This document shows, piece by piece, positions 34,998 through 44,717 of a stretch of DNA of 64,000 nucleotides. The notes under the pieces are model-generated. The model worked only from the letters and a program-made list of their open reading frames with translations. It searched no databases and was not told the DNA's origin. Source of the stretch: RBC074 sp964470555 (GTDB lineage: Bacteria; Acidobacteriota; Blastocatellia; RBC074); assembly GCA_964470555.1 (NCBI GenBank), contig CAYYDG010000026.1:37477-101476 (forward strand), in the 5' to 3' direction. Positions within the stretch are counted from its first letter, which is position 1; each line of letters starts with the position of its first letter. A program made the position numbers and the translations under genes.

Positions 34998-37715
34998 ATG
35001 AAAGGCGATTTCACTCGTTTTACGTTTCGGCCAGAAAAACACTTCAGCAGCGTTCGTTTGCAACAAGGGCGCGTCCTGCTCGATGCGGAATGGAACGAGC
35101 AGATGGAGATCGAATCGCACGTGGATCAAACGACGACCGCCGACATCATCGGCGATTGCGGCGCGCCGATTCACGATGCGGGATTTGCGTTGTTGGTAAA
35201 CAGCAACGATGTCTGGACGCAGCAAATCGGCGCGGGACGCTATTACGTGGACGGCATTTTGTGCGAAAACGAAAGCAACGTGGCCTTCACGTTACAGCCT
35301 GATTTGCCGGACGCGACGTTGCCGACAGACGCCGGGACTTATCTTGCTTATCTGGACGTCTGGCAACGGCACCTGACGGCTTTGGAACGACCCGAATTGC
35401 GCGAAGTCGCTCTGGGCGGCCCCGATTCCGCCACGCGCACCAAAACCATCTGGCAGGTCAAATTGCTGCGCGTAGAAGATAAATCACTCTGCGCGCAGTT
35501 TGCCGAAGATTGGATTCCGCCTGATGTTCAAAGCACTGGACGTTTGCGCGCGCAACACGAACAGGTCGCGCAAAACACCAACGAATGTCTGGTTCCACCG
35601 GGAGCAGGGTATCGGCGGTTGGAAAATCAACTGTATCGCGTCGAAATTCATAAGCCAGGGGTTCCGGGCGCGCCGGGCGCAGCAGACGTTGCCACGTACA
35701 AATGGTCGCGCGACAACGGCAGCATCGTCACCAATCTGTTGGCGATCAACGGCAACGTCATCACAATCAGCGATCCGGGCAAGGATTCGGTGTTGACCTT
35801 CGCCAATGCCAAATTCATCGAATTGAGCGGTGAACGCCGAACGTTGTTGGCCGGCTCTCAGCCCGCCGACCGCGGCGTGTTGCTGGAAGTAGACGTCGTT
35901 CAAGGCAACACAATTACGGTCAAAGGCTGGCCGGGTGGAACACAACTTTCCATGGCAGATTTCGGCACGTTGCCGACCGTGCGGCGTTGGGATGGTTCGG
36001 CTACTGTCAGCGCCGGGCAGTTGCTGAATCTGGAAGACGGAGTGCAGATCGAATTCGAAAAAGGCGGAGAGTTTCGCACGGGTGATTATTGGACGATTCC
36101 GGCGCGAACGTTGACGGGCAAGGTGGAATGGCCGCGCAATGACGCCGGGCCGATTTTCGAGTTTCGGCACGGCATCAAACATCATTACTGCCCGCTGGGT
36201 TTGTTGCGCCTGACCGTTGTCACCGCCGGAGCCGTCTGGACACGCCTGAGCGATTGCCGCGAATTGTTCCCGCCAATTACCGAATTGACCAGTTTGTTTT
36301 ATGTCAGCGGCGACGGTCAGGAAGCCATGCCGCACGCTCCGGCCTTGCCCAAACCGTTGCAAGTTGGAGTCGCCAACGGCAAACACCCTGTGCGAAATGC
36401 AATCGTTCGGTTCAGGATTACTGCCGGAACAGGCACGCTGACCGTCGGAACGGCCACAGGCAACATCCTGAATGTGCTGACCAACAACAACGGAATTGCC
36501 GAATGCAACTGGACGCTGGACGCCGTGAACCAAAGCCAGCAGGTCGAAGCTGCTTTGGCCGACGGGTCGCATTTGCCAGTTCGTTTCAATGCCAATATCA
36601 GTCGCGCTTCGGCGGTGGCCTATACGCCGACTTCGCAATGTCCCGATCTGGTGACGGCCAATGTGCGAACCGTGCAGGAGGCGCTTGACAGGCTTTGCCA
36701 ATCCACAGGACGCGAACCGGGTATTCACGTCAAAGAAGTCTCGTTCATCTCGCCTGCGTCGTTGCTGCGCAACGATACCGATGTCGGTGTGGACAGATTG
36801 TTGAAAGGAATTCGCGTCAGTTGCGATACCAATCTGTTTCAGGACAGCGTACGCAATAAACCGGTTTGTTTCGTCACGCTGGAAATGCCGTTTCCGTTCA
36901 ATGCCGCGGATCGTCAGTTATGGGGCAGCGATGCCGTCATCGGATTCCAGCCGCTGATACTGGCGGCGCAGGTCAACGCCGATAACAATGACATTTTCTG
37001 GATGCCGATTCCTGAGACTCAGGCCTGGTTGCAGCAAAGGCTGTTTACCATGATGAGGGAATTCAAGCGCGGCGAACGAGTGCTGGCGCGGTTGACGGTC
37101 AAAGGAAATTTCATCTGGGCAGCAGTGGATAAGCCGAATGATCCCAGGCTCTATCTGGACGGCGAAGCTTACGGACTGCGCCAACCCGGCGCGACGAATA
37201 CCGATGTCCGCTTTGATGGCGACGGGCGACGTGGTGGTGATCTGGAAATGTGGTTCTGGCTGACTCCGTCTGCGGCTTCGTTCAAGGTTAGCGGCGTGCG
37301 TGTTTTTGGCTCCATTGCCACGGCAGGCTCGGTTTTGCTGGCGACGATGACCGATCCCAGAACCGTGCTGAACGTGCCTGTTTCGCCAAACGGCCAGGCC
37401 AATATGATCGAAGTGCAGTTTACCGCTCCGGTGGATACAGGGAGCATCGCCAGCGGACGCAACTTTGTGGTGCTGAATGCTGCCACAGGGGCAGTCCTGC
37501 AAGGCACGTTGAGTTTTTTGAACCCGACCACCGTGCGAGTGGCTTTTCCAAACACGATCTTGCCGGGGCGTTATCAAGTCACGCTGCGGGGCACGGGCGA
37601 CGCCATCACCAGCCAGGGCGTGGCGCTCGATGGCGAAGCGGTTGCGCTTCCATCCGGCAACAACGAACCCGGCGGCGATTTCAGTTTCACGATGTCCGTG
37701 GGATCAACTGTCTGA
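34998..37715 (+). CDS. DUF6519 eCIS-associated protein with Ig-like C-terminus
   Basis: A 905-residue protein with GAGGAG upstream. The N-terminus MKGDFTRFTFRPEKHFSSV and QQGRVLLDAEWNEQ is the DUF6519 signature, known from eCIS and tail-like clusters. The first 430 residues are beta-rich; then come an Ig-like segment (about 455-540), a segment with CPDLVTANVRTVQEALDRLC, a domain starting GIHVKEVSFIS, and a C-terminal SbsA-type Ig domain (IEVQFTAPVDTGSIASGRNF). The role is not established; a peripheral baseplate or adhesin-like part would fit its modular shape. It is the last gene of the operon; a convergent gene ends 50 nt downstream. Confidence 0.88.
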   Translation: MKGDFTRFTFRPEKHFSSVRLQQGRVLLDAEWNEQMEIESHVDQTTTADIIGDCGAPIHDAGFALLVNSNDVWTQQIGAGRYYVDGILCENESNVAFTLQPDLPDATLPTDAGTYLAYLDVWQRHLTALERPELREVALGGPDSATRTKTIWQVKLLRVEDKSLCAQFAEDWIPPDVQSTGRLRAQHEQVAQNTNECLVPPGAGYRRLENQLYRVEIHKPGVPGAPGAADVATYKWSRDNGSIVTNLLAINGNVITISDPGKDSVLTFANAKFIELSGERRTLLAGSQPADRGVLLEVDVVQGNTITVKGWPGGTQLSMADFGTLPTVRRWDGSATVSAGQLLNLEDGVQIEFEKGGEFRTGDYWTIPARTLTGKVEWPRNDAGPIFEFRHGIKHHYCPLGLLRLTVVTAGAVWTRLSDCRELFPPITELTSLFYVSGDGQEAMPHAPALPKPLQVGVANGKHPVRNAIVRFRITAGTGTLTVGTATGNILNVLTNNNGIAECNWTLDAVNQSQQVEAALADGSHLPVRFNANISRASAVAYTPTSQCPDLVTANVRTVQEALDRLCQSTGREPGIHVKEVSFISPASLLRNDTDVGVDRLLKGIRVSCDTNLFQDSVRNKPVCFVTLEMPFPFNAADRQLWGSDAVIGFQPLILAAQVNADNNDIFWMPIPETQAWLQQRLFTMMREFKRGERVLARLTVKGNFIWAAVDKPNDPRLYLDGEAYGLRQPGATNTDVRFDGDGRRGGDLEMWFWLTPSAASFKVSGVRVFGSIATAGSVLLATMTDPRTVLNVPVSPNGQANMIEVQFTAPVDTGSIASGRNFVVLNAATGAVLQGTLSFLNPTTVRVAFPNTILPGRYQVTLRGTGDAITSQGVALDGEAVALPSGNNEPGGDFSFTMSVGSTV

Positions 37716-37765
37716 GGCAGGCGCATTCATGCATTGCGGTGCCCAAAGTAATTTTGCCAGCAGCA

Positions 37766-40732
37766 TTAAGGGCGCTTTGAGTTGATACGGCGGCTGATCA
37801 AACCGCCTGCAATCAGCAGCAGCGCCCCGATGGCGGAAAAGATCGCTCCGCTGCGAAGGCTCGGCGCGCGAAAGATGAATTCGACCTTGTGTTTGCCGGG
37901 CGACAGTTCCACGCCGCGCAAGGTGAAATTGACGCGCTCGACCGAAACGCGCTGGCCATCAACCCACGCTTCCCATCCGCGAAAATAAATCTCGCTCAAG
38001 ACCAGAAAACCCGCGGTCGCATTGTCGGTCTGCAATTCTATGCGATGCGGTTGGTAACGAATCACGCTCACTTCGGACTTTGCCGGTTCGCTGGCAATCG
38101 AGTTGGGCGACAAATTTGCCAGCGGAGTTTTCAACTGCCGTTTGCCGAACAACTCGCTTTCCAGCAAAACGGTGTCGCGCAGATTCACCGGCGAACCGTT
38201 GTTGAGTCTGCCGGTTTTGATTGCGCTCAAAACTTCGGCGCTGGGAACGACGACGGCTCGATGCGCGAACCAGGCGCGCGGCAAAGCCTTCAGGTTTTCG
38301 TACACGCCGACCGCGCCAAAGCGCGCGATTGGTCGCCAACGATCAGGCGAAAAATCCAGCGTGGCCAGCGGCTGCGACGCGCCGGTTTCGGCGTCGAACA
38401 ACGAAACGTAAGAGATGGTGATGTCGGCTTGGCTGGCCAGATATTTGAGTTCGATGCTGGCGATTTCCGCGCGGTCAAATCGCAATCGCGCCAGAAAACG
38501 ATGTCCTTGAAATCCGTCGGCGTCCCAGGATTCGGCAATGAACGCACGGGCATGTTTGATGCGAGCCTGTACGTCTGCGCGATCAATCGCCCATTCCGAA
38601 GTGTCGCGCCCGGCTTGCAGTTCGCGTTCTATGACGCGCCCGTCTTTGGTTTTAACCGTCACGGCAATCACAGGCGCGCCGTCGGGCAAATTGTCCGAAT
38701 GGCCCATTGCCGAAACGACGGCCAGTTCGGTTGCGAATCCGCTCGCTTGAAATTGCGCGACCACTCCGGGTTTGAGCAGCGCGCCGAGCGGCTGATCGTT
38801 GAACTTTATTCCTTCAATAATTCGTTTCGACGAGTTGTCAGGCGAATTGCCGTATGCGCCCGGACGTTCCGCCAACAGGTATTTCGCGTTGAGCAGATTC
38901 AATCCCTGATGCGAAGAATCGAACGTTTCCGGTTCGGCGATGTGTCCGTCCAGCGTGATTTTCCCGGCGATTTCCGCCATTTGTCCGATCCGAATCGGGT
39001 CGTAACCGTTGACGCTTTGCAGACCACGCGCGATTGAGATGTTGGGATAATCGAGCAAATCGGCGTTCTCGCCGAAGGGAGTTTCAGAACGACTGACAAC
39101 TCGAAAGGCATTCAAATCCGATTCGCGCGATTTGATGAACTTGACCGATTCGGAATCGGCCAGCCGCTGTGCGACGTTGTACGTCTTGTCGTCAATCAAT
39201 CGCCACTCAAACGAAAATCCCCACGCAGCCAAATCCAGAAACAGCACCAGCGCCAGCGTCGCTCCGGCCAGCCAATGCCAGCGGCGCGCATAAACCAGCG
39301 CGGCAAACACGCTCAACGCGAAAAAAACCACCGGCACGTAAATTTCAGGATTGGTCAGGCGTCCGGCTTCCGCCGGCAGCGGAATTTCGGTCGCCAGACT
39401 CGCGGAAAACAAGCAGTAGACAGTCACTCCCAAGCCGATAATCGCCGCCAATGCCGCCGCGCTTTTCAGCAGGATTTGCCGCGCAACGGTTCGATCCATT
39501 TGCGTCAATGCCGTCACGCCCAGTCCCGCCAACATTCCCAGCGCGAAGTTCATTTCCAAGAGGTTGCGCCCCGAAGCTCGAAACAGGTTGTAAGCCGGAA
39601 CTTTGTGCATCAGCTTGTAAATGCCGAAAGGCAGATACGAACCAAACGCCAGCAACAGAGCGACGATGGCGCAGATCGTCCAGAATCGTATGAACAGCGC
39701 CGTTTCTTTTTCCCCGATTGAATCTGTCTTCGTGTTTTCTTCGTGTGACTTCGTGGAAGAAACAAACTTCCGGGCAAAGATGGCTGCAAACGCCAACAAC
39801 CACGCAGCCATTCCCACATAACCGCAGGTTTCCGTCAGATTCCATTGGCCCCAATACGAAACGCTGTAAGGTTCCAGCGCGGCTCCGCCGAAATAATACG
39901 GAAAGAACAATTCAAAGATTTGACCGGGCGGAAAAGAGAATTGCGAAAAGTAGTGGTAATCAATGACGGCGCGGTCGCCCAATCGTTGCAGTTCGCGCGC
40001 GGGCAGTATCTGAATCATCGCCAGCAATCCGCCGCACAGGACCATCGCCCACAACAACAGCACAAACCGTTTTCGATTGGCTGATTGCGTGCGCCAGACA
40101 AGCGTGAAGATCGCATAGGCTCCGGCCAGCATGGCGGAATACGCAGTCATTTGCGGATCGCCTGCAAACTGTTGCAAGGCTATGAACACGGCTCCGAGCG
40201 CCACCCAGCGCCAGCGCGTTTGCTGATGCAATTGCTCGATTGCCAGCAAAATCCACGGCAACCACGCAGCAGCGTTGATGCGGTTGGTGTGTCCCAGATG
40301 CGCGACCATGTATCCGCCCAGGCTGAACGTCACGGCGGCAATGACGGCTCCGACGCGCGAAGCGCCCACGCGGCGCGCGAACAAATAAGTGCCGAACAAT
40401 GCCAGATGGTAAGTCGTCAGCACCAGCAGATTCATGGCCGTTTGCGGAGAAAATACGGCGAACAGCCACGTCGGCGGATACAACGCGCCCGGTTGAATGC
40501 TGGCCAGCAGCGGCATTCCCGCAAAGATGTACGGGTTCCACAACGGCAATTCGCCATTGGCGAGCATCTGCCCGATCAAGACGCGAATGCCCAGAATCTG
40601 CGTCCAGCCATCGCCCGGAGCCAAGGTGACTTTGCCCAACACCGCCGGAAAGAAATACAGCAGCGGCAACAGAACCAATGTCAGTGCCACGACGATTCGC
40701 GGTTTACGATCTAAGTTTGGAGTTAAGGCCAT
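37766..40732 (-). CDS. YfhO-like multi-pass membrane protein 1
   Basis: 988 residues from the ATG at 40732; a TTG further upstream would overlap the neighbouring gene. The N-terminal half has many membrane helices with conserved loop motifs APGDGWTQ, NPYIFAGMPLLASIQPGALYPP and LGGYMVAHLGHTNRI, typical of YfhO/PMT-like proteins; the C-terminal half is a large extracytoplasmic domain ending in one membrane helix and RRINSKRP. YfhO proteins are implicated in glycosylating cell-envelope polymers in Gram-positive bacteria; the function here is inferred. It lies directly behind a paralogue and a GT2 gene. A repeat-derived stretch (STKSHEENTK) is embedded in frame in a loop. Confidence 0.85.
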   Translation of the reverse strand: MALTPNLDRKPRIVVALTLVLLPLLYFFPAVLGKVTLAPGDGWTQILGIRVLIGQMLANGELPLWNPYIFAGMPLLASIQPGALYPPTWLFAVFSPQTAMNLLVLTTYHLALFGTYLFARRVGASRVGAVIAAVTFSLGGYMVAHLGHTNRINAAAWLPWILLAIEQLHQQTRWRWVALGAVFIALQQFAGDPQMTAYSAMLAGAYAIFTLVWRTQSANRKRFVLLLWAMVLCGGLLAMIQILPARELQRLGDRAVIDYHYFSQFSFPPGQIFELFFPYYFGGAALEPYSVSYWGQWNLTETCGYVGMAAWLLAFAAIFARKFVSSTKSHEENTKTDSIGEKETALFIRFWTICAIVALLLAFGSYLPFGIYKLMHKVPAYNLFRASGRNLLEMNFALGMLAGLGVTALTQMDRTVARQILLKSAAALAAIIGLGVTVYCLFSASLATEIPLPAEAGRLTNPEIYVPVVFFALSVFAALVYARRWHWLAGATLALVLFLDLAAWGFSFEWRLIDDKTYNVAQRLADSESVKFIKSRESDLNAFRVVSRSETPFGENADLLDYPNISIARGLQSVNGYDPIRIGQMAEIAGKITLDGHIAEPETFDSSHQGLNLLNAKYLLAERPGAYGNSPDNSSKRIIEGIKFNDQPLGALLKPGVVAQFQASGFATELAVVSAMGHSDNLPDGAPVIAVTVKTKDGRVIERELQAGRDTSEWAIDRADVQARIKHARAFIAESWDADGFQGHRFLARLRFDRAEIASIELKYLASQADITISYVSLFDAETGASQPLATLDFSPDRWRPIARFGAVGVYENLKALPRAWFAHRAVVVPSAEVLSAIKTGRLNNGSPVNLRDTVLLESELFGKRQLKTPLANLSPNSIASEPAKSEVSVIRYQPHRIELQTDNATAGFLVLSEIYFRGWEAWVDGQRVSVERVNFTLRGVELSPGKHKVEFIFRAPSLRSGAIFSAIGALLLIAGGLISRRINSKRP
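39726..39756. repeat. 31-nt copy of the in-frame palindromic repeat
   Basis: Identical over 31 nt to 4015-4045 (one arm plus adjoining bases of the element in the LodB-like gene). It sits within the YfhO-like CDS in the same reading frame, encoding STKSHEENTKT in a hydrophilic loop between membrane helices. The second arm of the palindrome is absent here. Confidence 0.85.
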
Positions 40733-40781
40733 AACGAGAAAACTGTAGGAGATTACGGAACATCTGTTCCGTTGTTTCTTT

Positions 40782-43727
40782 TCAAGCTCGGAAGAGGCTG
40801 CGTGCCCAGCCAATCAGCAACACCAGAAAACCCGCGGCAAGCCCCATCAAACCAAGCCGGAAGCTGCGCGGGCGATAAACGAACTCAATCTGATGTTCGC
40901 CCGGTGGAACGACCACGCCGCGCAAGGTGTAATTCGTTCGATAAATTTTCGTTGGTTGGCCGTCCACGCGCGCTTCCCAACCGTCGTAAAAGACTTCGCT
41001 CAACACCAGAAAACTCTGTGCCGGATTGCGGGTTTCAATTTCCAGCCGGTTGGGTTGATAACGTTTCAGTTCAGGTTTGGTAGAGGCATCCCAATCGCCA
41101 GTTGGCCAAACGCCAGTTGGTGCTTGCTGATCCAGACGATCCAGCAACGCCACTGAAGAAAAATCGAATTCGCCATTGTCCAGCGAATTGTGCTGGCCGG
41201 TTCTCGTCGCTTTGTAAATCTCACCATCGGCGGCAGCCTGTGTTTCTTTAACAAACCAGGCGCGCGGCAACGCTCGCAGGTTTTCGTACACCTCGACCTG
41301 ATCGAAGCGGCCAAGTTGCCGCCAGCGTTCGCCGGGCAGATAAAAATTCGCCAGCGGTTCGGACTTGCCGGTTGTGGCGTCGAACAAGGTTGCGCGCAAC
41401 AAGAGCAACGAAGCGTCTTCGCGCAGGTAAATCCATTCGATCTTTTCGATCTCCGCGCGGTCGAATTTCAATCGGCCAAGATAACCGTGCGATTTGAACT
41501 CTCCGGCATCGAAATCTTCAAAGACGCGAGCGCGTTGATGTTTGATGGCGGCTTTCACGTCGGCTCTGTCATAAGCCCATTCCGAAGTGTCGCGCCCGGC
41601 TTCCAGTGTGCGTTCGATGACACGACCATCGCGCGCGTGCAACCGCAGTCTCACAATTGGCGCTCCGTCGGGCAAATGCGTCGAATTCGCCAGACTCGAA
41701 ACAATGGCGATTTCCGTCGCTGAAACATTGCCGGTCGTCGTCGTCAACTTCGAGCCGGGTTTCATCTCCACGCCGAAATAGGTTCGCGCAAAATACACAC
41801 CGTCAAAATCAACGCCGGTTTTCTTGTGGGTCGCTCCGCCGTGACCGACCAGCAGGTATTTGACGTTCAGCAAATCCAGTCCGCGATCTTCCAGGCTGAA
41901 GGATTTCGCGTCCTGCACATATCCGTTCAACATCGCGCCTGTGGTTCCGGTAATTTCGCCAATGCGCGAAGGCCGCAACACATCGTATCCGCTGACGCTC
42001 TGCAATCCGCGCAGCAACGAAGTGTTCGGTTGATTGACCGCGTCAAAATTCGGGTCTTCCGGCCAGAACAGCGCGTAATCGCCTGGCATCGTCACGTAGC
42101 TCATGACGCGAAACGAATTCCAATCCCGTTCGCGCGATTTGATGAGTTGGATGGCGGGCGGATCGGCCAGGCGTTCCGCTGTGTTGGCGGTAACCGTGCG
42201 CCATTGAAAGAAATGGCCATAAGCCGCCACATCCAACAACAACACGCCAACCAGCAAAAAAGACCGAGAGATGGCGAGACGTGGAGACTGGGAGAGCGCG
42301 TACAACCACAACACGGCGACGCTTACCAAAAAGCAAAGGATCGGAACAAAGAACTCCGGATTGCTGAGCGAAGCGGCATTCGCCGGGCGAGGATTTGCGC
42401 CGCTGCTTAGTTTGGCGCCGAAAAAAACATATAGCGCTGCGACAACCACGACGATCAAGGTCAGCGCCAGCGTGCCTCGCATCATCGCGCGACGTTTGAA
42501 TTCGTCAGCCAGCAAAGACAATCGCGTCGCGCCCAATCCGCCCAGCACGCCCAGCGCAAAGGTGAATTCAAACGTGTGGCGATACGAACCGCGAAACGCT
42601 TTGTAACCCGGAACGCGATACAGCAGATGATTCAACTCGAACGGCAAGTATCCGCCAAAAGCCAGAATCATGGCGACGGCGGCAATTCCCAACCATAACC
42701 ACATGCGCCGTCGAGCGTCGGCAGCTTCGGGCGATTCGCCAGCTTTGCGAGGACAAAGCAAACCTATCAACGCAAACAACCACGTCAGCAAACCTACGTA
42801 TCCGGCCATTTGCGCCGGATAAGCGTCTCCCCAGTTTGGCAATCGAAACGGCGGCAACATGCCTCCGCCGAAAAAGTACGGAAAGATCAGCGCGGGTAGT
42901 TGTTTGGGCGGGAAGGAATACGAATCAAAAAATTGCGGGCCGGGATCGTTACGCTCGCTTTGCGCCAGCAGTTCCAGCGAAGGCAGCAACTGCGGCAAAC
43001 ACATCAACACGCCGCACACGATCATCACTGCCAACGTCACCAAGGTGCGAAATCGCGCCGTTCGATCCGCGCAATTCTTCAGCGCGAACAATGTACAAGG
43101 AGCGCACACCAGCACGGTGAACGCCACCATCTGCGGTTCGCCTGCGACGAATTGCAACGCGATGAATGCCGCTCCCAATGCCGCCCAGCGCCAGGCCATT
43201 CGCCACGAAGTGCTTCGCGTGATGTTTTCAATCGCCAATAACACCCACGGCAACCACGCCGCCGCGCCAATGCGCGACGTGTGGCTCAGGTGATTAATCA
43301 TGAATCCGCCAAACGCAAAGGCTACCCCGGTGAGCAACGCGCCCAACCGCGTGATGCCGATTCGCCGCGCGTACAGATACGCTCCGATCAGCGCCAGATG
43401 GTACGTGGCGATGACAACCAGGTTCATCGCCCACACCGGCGGCAACACGGCAAACAACCAGTTCGGCGGATAAAAGGCTCCGGGATAAACGCTGGCCGCC
43501 AACGGCATTCCGGCAAAGATGTACGGATTCCAGAGCGGCAATTGTCCGTCGGCGATTATTTGCCCGGCCAGCACGCGCAGCGGAAAGTTCTGCGCCCAGC
43601 CATCGCCGGGAGCCAGAAAGACTCGGCCAAGCAACACGGGATAAAAGTAAATGAGAGGGATGGCGATGAGCGCGACAGCGATTGCAGATTGCGGATTGCG
43701 GATTGCGGATTTTAAGGTGTCAGCCAT
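40782..43727 (-). CDS. YfhO-like multi-pass membrane protein 2
   Basis: A 981-residue paralogue of the adjacent gene: same loop motifs (APGDGWAQNFPLRVLAGQI, WNPYIFAGMPLAASVYPGAF, FGGFMINHLSHTSRI), same large extracytoplasmic half (RAWFVKETQ, LVLSEVFYDGWEARVDGQP) and terminal helix (FLVLLIGWARSLF). It probably arose by tandem duplication, since the two differ by only a few residues in length from one helix to the next. The first 16 codons contain a 7-nt tandem repeat (43680-43707), so repeat-number change would shift the frame. The ribosome site before the ATG at 43727 is weak. The downstream paralogue starts 49 nt after this stop. Confidence 0.85.
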   Translation of the reverse strand: MADTLKSAIRNPQSAIAVALIAIPLIYFYPVLLGRVFLAPGDGWAQNFPLRVLAGQIIADGQLPLWNPYIFAGMPLAASVYPGAFYPPNWLFAVLPPVWAMNLVVIATYHLALIGAYLYARRIGITRLGALLTGVAFAFGGFMINHLSHTSRIGAAAWLPWVLLAIENITRSTSWRMAWRWAALGAAFIALQFVAGEPQMVAFTVLVCAPCTLFALKNCADRTARFRTLVTLAVMIVCGVLMCLPQLLPSLELLAQSERNDPGPQFFDSYSFPPKQLPALIFPYFFGGGMLPPFRLPNWGDAYPAQMAGYVGLLTWLFALIGLLCPRKAGESPEAADARRRMWLWLGIAAVAMILAFGGYLPFELNHLLYRVPGYKAFRGSYRHTFEFTFALGVLGGLGATRLSLLADEFKRRAMMRGTLALTLIVVVVAALYVFFGAKLSSGANPRPANAASLSNPEFFVPILCFLVSVAVLWLYALSQSPRLAISRSFLLVGVLLLDVAAYGHFFQWRTVTANTAERLADPPAIQLIKSRERDWNSFRVMSYVTMPGDYALFWPEDPNFDAVNQPNTSLLRGLQSVSGYDVLRPSRIGEITGTTGAMLNGYVQDAKSFSLEDRGLDLLNVKYLLVGHGGATHKKTGVDFDGVYFARTYFGVEMKPGSKLTTTTGNVSATEIAIVSSLANSTHLPDGAPIVRLRLHARDGRVIERTLEAGRDTSEWAYDRADVKAAIKHQRARVFEDFDAGEFKSHGYLGRLKFDRAEIEKIEWIYLREDASLLLLRATLFDATTGKSEPLANFYLPGERWRQLGRFDQVEVYENLRALPRAWFVKETQAAADGEIYKATRTGQHNSLDNGEFDFSSVALLDRLDQQAPTGVWPTGDWDASTKPELKRYQPNRLEIETRNPAQSFLVLSEVFYDGWEARVDGQPTKIYRTNYTLRGVVVPPGEHQIEFVYRPRSFRLGLMGLAAGFLVLLIGWARSLFRA
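43680..43707. repeat. Heptanucleotide tandem repeat (4 units) in YfhO-like gene start
   Basis: Four units of GATTGCG in + orientation (43680-43707), the first with one mismatch. It lies in codons 7-16 of the minus-strand gene (encoding SAIRNPQSAI). Unit length 7 is not a multiple of three. Confidence 0.85.
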
Positions 43728-43755
43728 CGTCGTTTGTTTGCGGGAGCGAAACTGA

Positions 43756-43827
43756 TAAAGCCGCAGATTGACGCCGATTTTCGCGGATTGAATTGATCTG
43801 CGTTTGTCAGCGTTGATCTGCGGCTTA
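43756..43827. repeat. Intergenic inverted repeat (CCGCAGAT type)
   Basis: TAAAGCCGCAGATTGACGC (43756-43774) and GCGTTGATCTGCGGCTTA (43810-43827) are near-perfect inverted copies flanking a 35-nt centre. It fills the gap between the GT2 stop and the YfhO-like start, and is one of several different small palindromes in intergenic gaps of this window. Confidence 0.7.
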
Positions 43828-43832
43828 TGTCT

Positions 43833-44540
43833 TCAATCCACGAACCGATACTTCACCAACGCCCAAATTGCCGCGAAGCCGTCGCGCCAGGTGATTTTTT
43901 TGCCTTCGTCGAAATCGCGTCCGTAATAGGAAATCGGCATTTCGTAGAGCTTGTACTTGCGCTTCAGGATCTTGGCGGTGATTTCCGGCTCGAAATCGAA
44001 CTTGTTCGATTTGATCTGGAAGTTTTTGATCACGTCGGCGCGGAAGACTTTGTAACAGGTTTCCATGTCGGTCAGGATTGCGTTGTACAAAATGTTGGTG
44101 ACAAAGGTCAGCATCTTGTTGCCCAGGTAATGCCAGAAATTGAACGCGCGCGAAACCTTGCCGCCCGACAAACGCGAACCGTAAACCACATCGGCGCGGC
44201 CTTCCAGAATCGGTTTGATCAGTTCGACGTATTCCGCCGGATCGTATTCCAGGTCGGCATCCTGAATCAGAACGATGTCGCCTTCGGCGTAATGCAGCGC
44301 CGTGCGCAGCGCCGCGCCTTTGCCCATGTTCTGTCCGTGAAAGTAAATCTTGTATTTGGATTCTTCAGAGAGTTTTTTCAGCACTTCGCGCGTGCCGTCT
44401 TTGGAACCGTCGTCTACGATGATGAGTTCTTTGCGCACATCGCCCAGGTTGACGGCTTCGACGCGGGAGATGATTTCGTGAATGGTGGCAGCCTCGTTGT
44501 ACACGGGCATCAGAATCGAAAGTAAGGGTGGATTTTGCAT
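43833..44540 (-). CDS. Glycosyltransferase family 2 (dolichyl/polyprenyl-phosphate sugar synthase-like)
   Basis: A 235-residue GT-A fold enzyme: PVYNEAATIHEIISRVEAV at the start, IIVDDGSKDGT (nucleotide-sugar binding), then QNMGKGAALRTAL and the metal-binding IQDADLEYDP (DxD-type). Length and motifs fit soluble DPM1-like transferases that charge a lipid-phosphate carrier with a sugar; no membrane helix is visible. It is upstream of two YfhO-like proteins on the same strand, which in known systems use lipid-linked sugars, so the three genes may form a glycosylation pathway. Confidence 0.92.
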   Translation of the reverse strand: MQNPPLLSILMPVYNEAATIHEIISRVEAVNLGDVRKELIIVDDGSKDGTREVLKKLSEESKYKIYFHGQNMGKGAALRTALHYAEGDIVLIQDADLEYDPAEYVELIKPILEGRADVVYGSRLSGGKVSRAFNFWHYLGNKMLTFVTNILYNAILTDMETCYKVFRADVIKNFQIKSNKFDFEPEITAKILKRKYKLYEMPISYYGRDFDEGKKITWRDGFAAIWALVKYRFVD

Positions 44541-44599
44541 TCAGGTTTTTCTCAAATTGTGTGCAAGTAGAAGCAGTGTAGCGGAGGCACAGTCGCTGT

Positions 44600-44700
44600 T
44601 TTTATTTTCCAGTTTTCATTTCCTGGTTTTCATTTTTCATTGCGGGTTTGGTCAATGACAACTGACAAATCAACAATGGAAATTGGAAAATGAAAGAGCC
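44600..44700. repeat. AT-rich imperfect inverted repeat between malic enzyme and GT2 genes
   Basis: Blocks of TTTTCCAGTTTTCATTTCC (left) and GGAAATTGGAAAATGAAA (right) are arranged in opposite orientation around a spacer containing TTGGTCAATGACAACTGAC. It occupies most of the 177-nt gap. It resembles the perfect palindrome at 58245-58339 in sequence (TTTTCCA...TGGAAAA), so the two may be one family. Confidence 0.6.
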
Positions 44701-44717
44701 ATTGGATTTCTGATCGG

